Of a stretch of DNA of 57,872 nt, positions 41,999 to 49,760 are shown one piece after another. A program made the position numbers and the translations under genes. The stretch spans positions 1 through 57,872 of the forward strand of contig BBSL01000223.1 in NCBI GenBank assembly GCA_001319865.1, given 5' to 3'. The DNA is from Burkholderia sp. E7m39. Its GTDB lineage: Bacteria > Pseudomonadota > Gammaproteobacteria > Burkholderiales > Burkholderiaceae. Position 1 is the stretch's first letter; each line of letters starts with the position of its first letter. The notes beneath the pieces are model-generated. The model had not been told where the DNA came from and did no database searches. It saw only the letters and a program-made list of their open reading frames with translations.

Positions 41999-44422
41999 AT
42001 GAACCACGAGACCCAGGTAGAGGCATCGCGCGACATGAAGCGCGCATCGCCGTCGAACCTCGCACGATGGCTCAGCATTCTGTTCGCCGTGCTGTCCGGC
42101 ATGTATCTGCTGGTGGGGGGCGGCTGGCTCGTCGCGGTCGGCGGCTCGCCCTATTACGTGATCGCGGGCATCGCGCTGCTCGCGATCGCGTGGCTCATCG
42201 CTCGCGGCAACGGGCTCGCGTTGTCGCTGTATGCGTTGCTGCTGATCGGCACGCTGATATGGGCCGTCGTGGAAGCGGGCTTCGACTTCTGGGCGCTCGC
42301 GCCGCGCACCGACATCCTCGTGCTGTTCGGCATCTGGCTGCTGCTGCCCTTCGTCTACCGTCTCTTCGATGCATCGGCGCGGCGCGGCGCTGTCGCGCTC
42401 GTCGTCTGCCTCGTGCTCATGGGCATCACGCTCGCGTATGCCGCGTTCAACGATCCGCAGGAGCTCAACGGCACGGTTGCAGCGACGGCTCCCACGCCGT
42501 CCGCGCAGGCGGACTCGCAGCCCGGCGACTGGACCGCGTACGGCCGCACGCAGGCGGGCACCCGTTACTCGCCGCTCACGCAGATCAATCAGCAAAACGT
42601 CAAAGACCTGCAGGTCGCGTGGACCTTCGAAACAGGCGACAAGAAAGGCCCCAATGATCCCATCGAAATCACGGACGAGGTCACGCCGATCAAGGTCGGC
42701 GACATGCTCTATCTGTGCTCGCCCCATCAGATCCTGTTCGCGCTCGACGCAGCGACAGGCAAGGAGAAATGGCGCTTCGATCCGCGCCTGAAGGCAGATC
42801 CGAGCTTTCAGCACGTGACCTGCCGGGGCGTGTCGTACCACGAGACGCAAGCGGCCGCCGCCGCCAAAGACGCCGCCGCGCGACAGGCATTGCCCGCGTG
42901 CGCGCGCCGCGTGATCCTGCCCGTCAACGACGGCCATCTGTTCGAACTCGATGCGGCAACGGGACAACGCTGCGCGGGCTTCGGCAACAACGGCGACCTC
43001 GACCTGCAGCATCTGCAGCCTGTGAAGACAGCGGGCCAATACGAGCCGACCTCGCCGCCTGTCGTCACCGACAAGATCATCGTGATCGCCGGCTCGGTGA
43101 CGGACAACTACTCGACTCACGAGCCGTCCGGCGTGATCCGCGGCTTCGACGTCGAAACGGGCAAGCTCGTGTGGGCATTCGACCCGGGCTCGGATACGCC
43201 GAATACGATTCCCGACGACCAGCACGCGTTCACGCTGAATTCGCCGAACTCGTGGGCGCCTTCGGCCTACGATGCGAAGCTCGACCTCGTCTATCTACCC
43301 ATGGGCGTGACGACACCCGACATCTGGGGCGGCAACCGCACGCCGCAGGATGAGCGCTATGCGAGCGGGCTGCTGGCGCTGCATGCGTCGACGGGCAAGC
43401 TCGCGTGGTTCTATCAGACCGTTCATCACGACCTGTGGGACATGGACCTGCCGGCGCAGCCGACCATCGCCGACATCACCGACCGCAACGGCAATGTGAT
43501 ACCCGCCATCTACGCGCCCGCGAAAACCGGCAACATCTTCGTGCTCGACCGCCGCACGGGCACGCCCATCGTGCCCGCGCCCGAGCAGCCTGTTCCGCAA
43601 GGCGCCGCGCAAGGCGATCGCGTGTCGCCGACGCAGCCGTTCTCGCAGCTGACCTTTCGCCCCACGAAGAACCTGACGGGTGCCGACATGTGGGGGGCGA
43701 CGATGTACGACCAGCTCGCGTGTCGGGTGCTCTTTCATCGGCTGCGCTACGAAGGCACGTTCACGCCGCCGTCCGAACAGGGCACGCTGGTGTTTCCCGG
43801 CAACCTCGGCATGTTCGAATGGGGCGGCCTGGCCGTCGATACCGACCGGCAACTCGCGATCGCCAATCCGATCGCGCTGCCGTTCGTGTCGCGGCTCATC
43901 AGGCGCGGACCGGGCAATCCCGAGCAGCCTGCCGCGAGCGGCCAGGGCGGAACGGGCACGGAAGTCGGCATCCAGCCGCAATACGGCGCGCCGTTCGGCG
44001 TCACATTGAATCCGTTCCTGTCGCCCGTCGGCTTGCCGTGCAAACAGCCGGCATGGGGCTATGTCGCCGCAATCGATCTGAAGACGAACGAGGTGGTGTG
44101 GAAAAAGCGCATCGGCACGGTGCGCGACAGCGCGCCCGTGCCGCTGCCGTTCAAGATGGGCATGCCGATGCTCGGCGGCCCGATGACGACGGCCGGTCAC
44201 GTGTTCTTCATCGGCGCGACCGCCGACAATTTCTTGCGCGCGTTCAGCACGGATACGGGCGACGAGTTGTGGCATGCGCGTTTGCCCGCGGGCGGACAGG
44301 CCACGCCGATGACCTACGAGGCGAACGGCAAACAGTTCGTGGTAATCGCGGCAGGCGGGCACGGCTCGTTCGGGACGAAACTCGGCGACTATGTGATCGC
44401 GTACGCGCTGCCGAATAAATAA
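41999..44422 (+). CDS. gcd: Membrane-bound PQQ-dependent glucose dehydrogenase
   Basis: 807 residues, close to the 796 of E. coli Gcd. The start at 41999 has GGAGG nine bases upstream. Five membrane helices occupy residues about 20-150 (LARWLSILFAVLSGMYLLVG and onwards). The periplasmic PQQ beta-propeller runs from GDWTAYGRTQAGTRYSPLTQ to the end, with SPHQILFALDAATGKEKWRF, HHDLWDMDLPAQPT and AGGHGSFGTKLGDYVIAYAL. It oxidises glucose to gluconolactone and passes electrons to ubiquinone; in soil bacteria this gives mineral-phosphate solubilisation. No pqq synthesis genes are in the window. Confidence 0.95.
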   Translation: MNHETQVEASRDMKRASPSNLARWLSILFAVLSGMYLLVGGGWLVAVGGSPYYVIAGIALLAIAWLIARGNGLALSLYALLLIGTLIWAVVEAGFDFWALAPRTDILVLFGIWLLLPFVYRLFDASARRGAVALVVCLVLMGITLAYAAFNDPQELNGTVAATAPTPSAQADSQPGDWTAYGRTQAGTRYSPLTQINQQNVKDLQVAWTFETGDKKGPNDPIEITDEVTPIKVGDMLYLCSPHQILFALDAATGKEKWRFDPRLKADPSFQHVTCRGVSYHETQAAAAAKDAAARQALPACARRVILPVNDGHLFELDAATGQRCAGFGNNGDLDLQHLQPVKTAGQYEPTSPPVVTDKIIVIAGSVTDNYSTHEPSGVIRGFDVETGKLVWAFDPGSDTPNTIPDDQHAFTLNSPNSWAPSAYDAKLDLVYLPMGVTTPDIWGGNRTPQDERYASGLLALHASTGKLAWFYQTVHHDLWDMDLPAQPTIADITDRNGNVIPAIYAPAKTGNIFVLDRRTGTPIVPAPEQPVPQGAAQGDRVSPTQPFSQLTFRPTKNLTGADMWGATMYDQLACRVLFHRLRYEGTFTPPSEQGTLVFPGNLGMFEWGGLAVDTDRQLAIANPIALPFVSRLIRRGPGNPEQPAASGQGGTGTEVGIQPQYGAPFGVTLNPFLSPVGLPCKQPAWGYVAAIDLKTNEVVWKKRIGTVRDSAPVPLPFKMGMPMLGGPMTTAGHVFFIGATADNFLRAFSTDTGDELWHARLPAGGQATPMTYEANGKQFVVIAAGGHGSFGTKLGDYVIAYALPNK

Positions 44423-44554
44423 CGCGCTTGCATGCGCGCGCGCCGCCGCGCATCGCTTGCCGTTGCGAATCGACCGGCCAGGCACCGCGCATGCTCACGC
44501 GAATGCGCAAGCGCATCGCCGGGATGCGCGCCATATCCGATCGAGGAGAGCGAC

Positions 44555-44824
44555 ATGGCTGAGCGTGACGAACGAAACATCGACGAACGCATTCGCGAAC
44601 GCGCGTACGAGTTGTGGGAACGCGACGACGATCCGAAGAAGCATGCGGACGAGTACTGGGATACCGCGCGTAGACAGATCGAAGCGGAGGGCGTCGGCGA
44701 CGCGTCCGTCACGCCGCCCGTCGAGCAGTCGGACAAACGGCAGCTCGAAAGCGAAGACCCGCAAGAAGGCGACACGCCCAACGTCGAGGCGGTGGCCAAG
44801 CCGCGTGCGAAGCGCACACGATAA
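44555..44824 (+). CDS. DUF2934 protein
   Basis: 89 residues, very charged. The DUF2934 core is IRERAYELWERDDDPKKHAD, EYWDTARRQIEAEG, followed by an acidic middle and a basic end (AKPRAKRTR). GAGGAGAGCGAC precedes the ATG. Cytoplasmic, function unknown; such proteins are common beside stress and nodulation-type genes in rhizobia and Burkholderiaceae. Confidence 0.85.
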   Translation: MAERDERNIDERIRERAYELWERDDDPKKHADEYWDTARRQIEAEGVGDASVTPPVEQSDKRQLESEDPQEGDTPNVEAVAKPRAKRTR

Positions 44825-44874
44825 TGCATCGTGAGCGGTTCGCGGCGTTGTCTGAGATTTTTGGCGCGGACCGC

Positions 44875-44902
44875 TTCAAAGCGCTCGCCGAGTCGCTACA
44901 AT
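44875..44902 (+). promoter_or_regulatory. Promoter of the tRNA-Leu gene
   Basis: TTCAAA (44875-44880), 16-bp spacer, TACAAT (44897-44902), then a GC-rich discriminator of the stringent type and the tRNA 5' end at 44914. Confidence 0.6.
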
Positions 44903-44913
44903 TGCGGCCCCTT

Positions 44914-44995
44914 GCCCGGGTGGCGAAATTGGCAGACGCACTATCTTGAGGGGGTAGCGCCGGGAGGCGTGCGGGTTCGAGTCCCGCCCTGAGCC
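44914..44995 (+). tRNA. tRNA-Leu (anticodon GAG), 3' end disrupted
   Basis: The 5' acceptor strand GCCCGGG, D-arm, anticodon arm CTATC-TTGAGGG-GGTAG (anticodon GAG), variable arm and T-arm GCGGG-TTCGAGT-CCCGC are all regular for tRNA-Leu. The 3' acceptor strand reads CCTGAGC, giving a C-A mismatch at pair 3-70, and is followed by CAAGG instead of A-CCA, which neighbouring Burkholderiaceae tRNAs encode. The sequence thus departs from the expected CCTGGGCACCA after five bases of acceptor. This looks like the junction of an inserted element; the tRNA may be a non-functional copy. Confidence 0.85.
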
Positions 44996-44999
44996 AAGG

Positions 45000-45365
45000 T
45001 GCCTATATCATTTGCCCCAACCGATGCAATACTGCTTACTGCGTCTGTTTCAAGGTTGGTCAGGAAACTGCCGCCCTTGATGGCCGTCTGCACGCCAGCC
45101 GCCAGCGTGGATTGTGTCGCGATGCCACGTGCCTGCTGCGACAAGCTGGCTCCGGTGGACCCGCTCGATTGCGAGATGGTCGTTCCGACCACCGAACTCG
45201 TCCCGGCCGTCTGCCCAAGCGTCTGGACACTATCGCCGAGTTTGTTCGGGTTCAGTGACCAGTACGCAATACCAATGCACTCGTATTGGTGTTGTGCGTC
45301 ACGCCGTCGGTAATGCCCGCCGTCAGCATCGCCACGCCCACGGACTCGGCAATGCCGGCGAGACT
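45000..45365 (-). pseudogene. Fragment of a CdiA/filamentous-hemagglutinin-type protein (DUF637-like)
   Basis: The minus-strand frame read from about 45270 to 45000 gives SLSQQARGIATQSTLAAGVQ, TAIKGGSFLTNLETDAVSSI, ASVGANDIGT, which has the sequence style of the pre-toxin hemagglutinin region of CdiA proteins. The stretch just upstream continues in another frame (SVGVAMLTAGITDGVTHNTN), so there is at least one frameshift near 45270. No start, no toxin tail and no secretion signal remain. It ends abruptly at the scrambled 3' end of the tRNA-Leu. Probably a relic of an orphan CdiA module. Confidence 0.6.
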
Positions 45366-45513
45366 GAAATCAGCTTAATCATTCTCATCTTCCCTCCGCG
45401 CAGGATTGGTTTCAACGCGTCGATGCAATTTCTGCAGTTGTCGTTGATGATGCGTATCGTGGCGTACCGGAAAGCGCTGGACTACACGAGGCACGCCGTA
45501 TCAAACTTCTGAC

Positions 45514-45816
45514 CTATTTGCTTCCGGCCTTCCGAAGACCTTCAGAAATTTCTCCGAGGCGTCGCAATGCAGCCCACGGGTCATTCGCTAGCTCTTCTGA
45601 ATTAACATCGAGCATATGCGCGTACCCGTCTGCCACCTTCCCCAACGTTCCTTCGATAACCAGCGCGACGTCTTGTTGGCTCCCGCAATCTGTCAAGATA
45701 TTCCGCAGTGCAGAATAGAAGGCAGTGTTGTACGGCGAGAGACGTGCCAGTTGCTTCCTCTCCCAGTTCTCGGCCAGCCAATCAAGATTTTTTCTCAACT
45801 CCAGGCTCAATTGCAT
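45514..45816 (-). CDS. Hypothetical protein, possible CDI immunity protein
   Basis: 100 residues, ATG at 45816 with AAGGAACTGAAT upstream, so it looks like a real gene. It is all-helical by appearance (MQLSLELRKNLDWLAENWER, LARLSPYNTAFYSALRNILT, ELANDPWAALRRLGEISEGL), acidic and cytoplasmic. It lies on the same strand as the CdiA fragment that follows it and overlaps, out of frame, a short minus-strand frame ending at 45782. This is the layout of a cdiI gene between a toxin tail and an orphan cdiA. I do not recognise the family, so the immunity role is positional inference only. Confidence 0.6.
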   Translation of the reverse strand: MQLSLELRKNLDWLAENWERKQLARLSPYNTAFYSALRNILTDCGSQQDVALVIEGTLGKVADGYAHMLDVNSEELANDPWAALRRLGEISEGLRKAGSK

Positions 45817-45857
45817 ATTCAGTTCCTTGATTCAACTTTGGGCCGATCGTCAACGGC

Positions 45858-46160
45858 GGATTAAAACCATATCGAGCCCCCCGGGACGAATACTTGTCAT
45901 CCGCATTGCAGCGGTTCGGCAGCGCGACGCTGGGCGACCCGTTGTACCGGGCAGAAGACCACCTTGGCAGCTTACTGCGCACGCTTTTCCTGTGCGATTA
46001 CTTCAGCAACATTGAGTTCAGCCGAGAGATACATACGTTGCTCAACTGCGGCGAATCGGTCGATCAGTCGCAGCGCGCCATCTATACCGGCGAGATCGTG
46101 CAGGAGCGCGGACGACGACGCGACGAAATGATCGCGACATCGGGCTCTTTGAGGCCGCTC
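45858..46160 (+). pseudogene. C-terminal remnant of a Tn3-family transposase
   Basis: The plus-strand frame reads YLSSALQRFGSATLGDPLYR, LGSLLRTLFLCDYFSNIEFS, REIHTLLNCGESVDQSQRAI, GRRRDEMIATSGSL, which resembles the TnpA C-terminal region of some Tn3-family elements (FGSAAQGDP, LCDYF, REI, LNRGES, RDE). Homology stops around 46160, before the usual LLTNIV-AWNT end, and the large N-terminal part is absent. The frame happens to stay open into the DUF417 gene downstream; that is not one protein. No terminal inverted repeat seen. Confidence 0.7.
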
Positions 46161-46499
46161 ACATGTCAATTTCCGCGGAATGTGGCGGCGCGTGGCCGGA
46201 TCGTGAAGCGGTTCCGTAAAGCCGTGATGACGTGTCTGCGAAGCAGCAGCTACGGCGAAAGGTGCGCGCAAACAGGAAGCGCATGGAGAGGATTTGCAGC
46301 CGCACGCATTCACGCGATGATACGTTCGAGCATTTTATCGAGCCAATTAGGCATTACGGGTATCAAATCCGACTCATATACTGGTCTCACTTACGGAAGC
46401 GAACTGATGAGAACGAGTTTCGATGTCGCGCGTCCGGGCCCTCGCACTTTAGACCGCCACTGGCGCCAAAGTGCCCATAGCATGAACATGGAGAAAATC
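46161..46499 (+). other. Gap between transposase remnant and DUF417 gene
   Basis: 339 bp of mixed composition, less GC-rich from about 46320 to 46400. It has fragments of open frame in several phases but nothing I recognise. It probably holds the promoter of the DUF417 gene and more insertion debris. Confidence 0.4.
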
Positions 46500-47033
46500 A
46501 TGAATTACATCATCAATATATTGAGTCGATCCGGCCTTATGACGCGCGACCTCGATTACCACCTGATCCGCGCCGCGATGGTGATCATCTTCGCGTGGTT
46601 CGGTTACGATAAATGGTTCGATGTTGAGATCACAGGACTGCTTCCGTTAATCACCCACGGCCCGCTTATCTTCTGGATGCCTGCGGTGTTGGGCGTTGGA
46701 GGCACAAGCATTCTTTTGGGAACGGCAGAATGGACGTTCGGCTCTTTACTGTTCTTGGGCTACTGGAATAAGAAATTGGGCGTCTTGGGCGCCCTCGGTT
46801 CCACGTTCAGCTTCATAGCAACGTTCTCGATCTTTCCATTCGCGCCTGGCGCTTGGGAGCACGCCGCTGGAGGCTTTCCTGCCATGACAATAGTTTCGGC
46901 TTTCCTTTTGAAGGATCTTGTTCTACTGGTTGTTTCTGTGTACCTGCTCAAGCAGGACGTTGCCCGAGTGATGGCGGCCCGGGGCTCTGCCGCGCAACGG
47001 GACACCAGCCCTCTCCGCAAACTGAAGGTATAA
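46500..47033 (+). CDS. DUF417 (YkgB-like) membrane protein
   Basis: 177 residues from the ATG at 46500, which has GGAG seven bases upstream. Four hydrophobic segments, with the family pattern RAAMVIIFAWFGYDKWFDVE, PLITHGPLIFWMPAVLG, LGTAEWTFGSLLFLGYW and AFLLKDLVLLVVSVYLLKQD. YkgB relatives respond to reactive chlorine and similar stress (rclC in E. coli belongs here). Full length, unlike the copy at 50680. It is followed by a terminator. Confidence 0.88.
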   Translation: MNYIINILSRSGLMTRDLDYHLIRAAMVIIFAWFGYDKWFDVEITGLLPLITHGPLIFWMPAVLGVGGTSILLGTAEWTFGSLLFLGYWNKKLGVLGALGSTFSFIATFSIFPFAPGAWEHAAGGFPAMTIVSAFLLKDLVLLVVSVYLLKQDVARVMAARGSAAQRDTSPLRKLKV

Positions 47034-47370
47034 CGGCTTGAGGAACGTGTCCCTGACGCACCTGTCGTGGGTTTGGGGGGTGCGTCTTGCGCGGTGTACA
47101 AGTACCGCGTTATACGCGATACGGCTGAACACTTTGCCGGCCGAGCGGTCGGCTTTTTTGTTTTGCCGTGAGAGAAGCAGCACAGGGCGACGTCAGCCGA
47201 CGAAGCGAGAACCAACTGCGCTGCAATCACCGGAGGTAATATCTCTGACCGATCCTGCACGGTGAGAAACAAGCGCAACGTTGATGTCGTGCCACCCTGA
47301 CATTTAGACGGCCGCCCGGTCCGGCAAAGCGGCCGTTCGATCTCGAAGCGACCGGGCAGGCACCCATTAC
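47034..47370. other. Intergenic region between convergent genes with two hairpins
   Basis: 337 bp. It holds the DUF417 terminator (47136-47165) and an 8-bp stem ACGGCCGC/GCGGCCGT (47308-47336) near the LysR stop that lacks a T-run. No gene recognised. Confidence 0.5.
47136..47165 (+). terminator. Rho-independent terminator after the DUF417 gene
   Basis: GCCGGCC (47136-47142), loop GAGC, GGTCGGC (47147-47153), one G-U pair, followed by TTTTTTGTTTTG. It lies 102 bp after the DUF417 stop. Confidence 0.85.
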
Positions 47371-48288
47371 CTAGACGGCATATCGGATGATGCTCTGATC
47401 TTGAACGTTCTCGACCAACTCATCAGCACGAGATAAAAGCCGAAGTAGCAACGGGTTTGTATTCGCACTGTTGTATCCCATGGCAAGATCAATCGTCGGC
47501 GGCACGCCGTCGAGCGCCCGCGCAACAACATTCGGTGTCAGCATGTTTTGCGCATACAGCGGGATAAGCGTAACGCCACCCGTGGACGTGACAAGCGACA
47601 TTGCCGACGGGAGGTTCTCGCCTTCGTACCCCGGCTTGAGCGTGATTCCGACTTTCGATGCGTAATCCTGGATCACGGACTCCAATACAGGCGAAGTCCT
47701 GGCTGAACTGACGTAGATTTCGCGGGCAAGATCCTGCGGCCGGATTTTTTTGCGTGACGTCAGGCGATGGTCTGCGGGCAGCACGGCGATCAGAGGCTCC
47801 TTTGCCAAGACCTTGAAAGTCAGGCCGTCCGTCTGTCGCTCACGGCGAAGAAAGGCAACGTCTAGCTTCCGTCGCATCAGCCCGAGCGCAAGTTCTGGGG
47901 AGGACTGACTGCACAACGTGATCTCGGCCTGCGGTGCCTCCTCCCGGAGGATCCGTAACGCGTGGGGTAGCCACACAACTTCCTGCCCGGCAAGGAAACC
48001 CATGGACAAGACAGGCTTTTCTGGCTGTTCCGCCCGCCGCGCGCCGTCAGTAGCCGCTTCAACTTGCAACAGCGCCAGGCGCGCGTGATCAAGGAAAACT
48101 CTCCCGCCGGCGGTGAGCGCCACGCCACGTGCCTGGCGCTCCAGCAACTTCACACCGACTTCGGATTCCAGGTCGCGAATCTGCCGGCTCAACGACGGCT
48201 GCGACGTGTGCAATCTCCGCTGAGCGGCCGTCAATAGGCTGCCTTCCTCCGCAACGGCAATGAAATATCGCAAATGTCGAAGTTCCAT
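47371..48288 (-). CDS. LysR-family transcriptional regulator (CatR/BenM-type architecture)
   Basis: 305 residues. The HTH is LRYFIAVAEEGSLLTAAQRR, LHTSQPSLSRQIRDLESEVG. The effector domain has LARIS-like HALRILREEAPQAEITLCSQ, LDVAFLRRERQTDGLTFKVL and SSARTSPVLESVIQDY. It is divergent from the chloroperoxidase-like gene at 48632, with a perfect T-N11-A dyad next to its own start. Confidence 0.9.
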   Translation of the reverse strand: MELRHLRYFIAVAEEGSLLTAAQRRLHTSQPSLSRQIRDLESEVGVKLLERQARGVALTAGGRVFLDHARLALLQVEAATDGARRAEQPEKPVLSMGFLAGQEVVWLPHALRILREEAPQAEITLCSQSSPELALGLMRRKLDVAFLRRERQTDGLTFKVLAKEPLIAVLPADHRLTSRKKIRPQDLAREIYVSSARTSPVLESVIQDYASKVGITLKPGYEGENLPSAMSLVTSTGGVTLIPLYAQNMLTPNVVARALDGVPPTIDLAMGYNSANTNPLLLRLLSRADELVENVQDQSIIRYAV

Positions 48289-48300
48289 TGGATTTCCGAT

Positions 48301-48315
48301 ATGCCTTCAAGGCAT
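48301..48315. promoter_or_regulatory. LysR binding site (T-N11-A inside a perfect dyad)
   Basis: ATGCCTTCAAGGCAT is a 7+1+7 palindrome containing T-GCCTTCAAGGC-A. It begins 13 bp upstream of the LysR ATG (48288). A degenerate half site, ATGCCTATTC, follows at about 48357. Typical recognition/activation site layout. Confidence 0.7.
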
Positions 48316-48631
48316 AGGTAAGAGCCTTACAAAGCCTTTGTCCTCAGGGAAAGGGATGCCTATTCTTTGCAGTAGCTTCCGTCTATGCATCGACGGAGGC
48401 ACCGCGGTCACACCAGTCGCATCCACGAAGGAGAGGGCGATGTCTATAGATCCCAAGCTTAGCATCGCGTTCCGCCACTGCAGTCCATCGCGGCGTTGTC
48501 GGAGTGCGCTCCGCGCGCAGTTTTCAGATGCGCACTGGGAAATTTGACTGCGAAAGAAGCCGCCGGCAGCGCTCTCGATACCTCGCGGAGCACCAACGCT
48601 TCAATCGATCTTTTTAAAGGAGGTACCAGCG
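48316..48631. other. Promoter region of the chloroperoxidase-like gene
   Basis: About 316 bp with no supported gene. A strong ribosome site AAAGGAGGT (48616-48624) belongs to the hydrolase gene. Confidence 0.45.
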
Positions 48632-49450
48632 ATGCCTACGATCACCACTCCGGACGGCGTAAAGATCTTCTACAAGGACTGGGGGTCCGGTCAGCCGATC
48701 ATCTTCAGCCATGGCTGGCCCCTGTCTGCCGACGACTGGGACGCCCAGATGATGTTTTTCCTTCACCACGGCTACCGGGTGATCGCCCATGACCGGCGTG
48801 GGCACGGTCGGTCCGAGCAAGTCGGCACCGGCAACGACATGGACCACTGGGTCGCCGACCTCGCTGCACTGACCGAACACCTCGGCATCCGCGACGCGAT
48901 CCACATCGGGCACTCCACCGGCGGCGGCGAGGTGGCCCGCTACGTCGCTCGTCACCAGGAGCGGGTCGCCAAGGCAGTGCTGGTGGCCTCGTTGACGCCG
49001 AACATGGTGAAAACCGACGCGAACCCTGGCGGTCAGCCGCGGGAGTGGTTTGACGCGGTTAAGTCAGGCGTGCTTGGCAACCGGTCGGAGTTTTACCGGG
49101 AAGTCCCGGAGGGTCCGTTCTATGGATTCAACCGTCCGGGCGCCAAGCCGTCGGAGGCGGTGATCGCGAACTGGTGGCGCCAGGGCATGGCCGGCAGCGC
49201 TCAGGCCCATTACGAGACCGTATCCTCCTGGCTGGAGGACTACACCGAAGATCTGAAGAAGATCACTCTGCCGGTACTGGTCATGCATGGCGAAGACGAC
49301 CAGATCGTCCCGTTCGCAAGTTCGGTGCCGCGCGCGGTCGACCTGCTCGCGAACGGTGTGCTGAAGACATACTCTGGCTTCCCGCACGGCATGCTGACTA
49401 CCCACGCGGACGTCCTCAACCCGGACCTTCTCGAATTCATCAAAGCCTGA
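48632..49450 (+). CDS. Alpha/beta hydrolase (non-heme chloroperoxidase/arylesterase-like)
   Basis: 272 residues, full length, no export signal. The catalytic triad is Ser95 in [14 protein letters not shown], Asp223 in MHGEDDQIVPF and His252 in GFPHGML; the oxyanion region is FSHGWPLSADDW. It is close to the Tat-exported paralogue at 26902-27888. Members hydrolyse esters or lactones and show cofactor-free peroxide-dependent halogenation in vitro. Probably regulated by the divergent LysR protein. Confidence 0.93.
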   Translation: MPTITTPDGVKIFYKDWGSGQPIIFSHGWPLSADDWDAQMMFFLHHGYRVIAHDRRGHGRSEQVGTGNDMDHWVADLAALTEHLGIRDAIHIGHSTGGGEVARYVARHQERVAKAVLVASLTPNMVKTDANPGGQPREWFDAVKSGVLGNRSEFYREVPEGPFYGFNRPGAKPSEAVIANWWRQGMAGSAQAHYETVSSWLEDYTEDLKKITLPVLVMHGEDDQIVPFASSVPRAVDLLANGVLKTYSGFPHGMLTTHADVLNPDLLEFIKA

Positions 49451-49504
49451 CGGGACGCCGGCCCGAACCAGAACAGGCAATTCGAGTGGCGCGCTCCGGG
49501 TGCC

Positions 49505-49735
49505 ATGAACGGATTTTGCAGAACCCGATTCCCGGCGGCGTTCCCGTCGCCAGGAAGCAGCGTCATGCGCATCGAGAAGTAGGCGAGCATCTCGCCGATA
49601 GAGAATAGCGTGTCGTTCGAGCTGCCTTGCTGCTCGAACTGCCCCGTTCAACTTCGTCCACAAGCCAAGGTTCTCACCATCGACGCCGTACTGTATTGCC
49701 CAGCGCACGTCATCCGTATCGCCAGAATTCGTAGA
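49505..49735 (-). pseudogene. Decayed fumarylacetoacetate hydrolase-family gene
   Basis: Read on the minus strand, consecutive pieces in different frames match the C-terminal core of FAH-family enzymes: ENLGLWTKLNG, then (frame change) QFEQQGSSNDTLFSIGEMLA, YFSMRMTLLPGD, then (frame change) GTPPGIGF. The first shift is explained by one extra G in the run at 49642-49645. The second is a loss of about 11 bp near 49546 that removed the usual VIAT between PGD and GTP. The N-terminal two thirds and the last residues are gone. Confidence 0.75.
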
Positions 49736-49760
49736 TGCTCGCCCCACAGGGGTCGACTTC

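Noticed and set aside
41750..43225. 491-codon minus-strand frame
   Set aside because: Antisense of gcd, whose reading frame is unmistakable.
45894..47033. A single 379-codon protein joining transposase-like and DUF417-like sequence
   Set aside because: The first third is a transposase remnant and the last part a complete DUF417 gene with its own ribosome site; the frame is open by chance.
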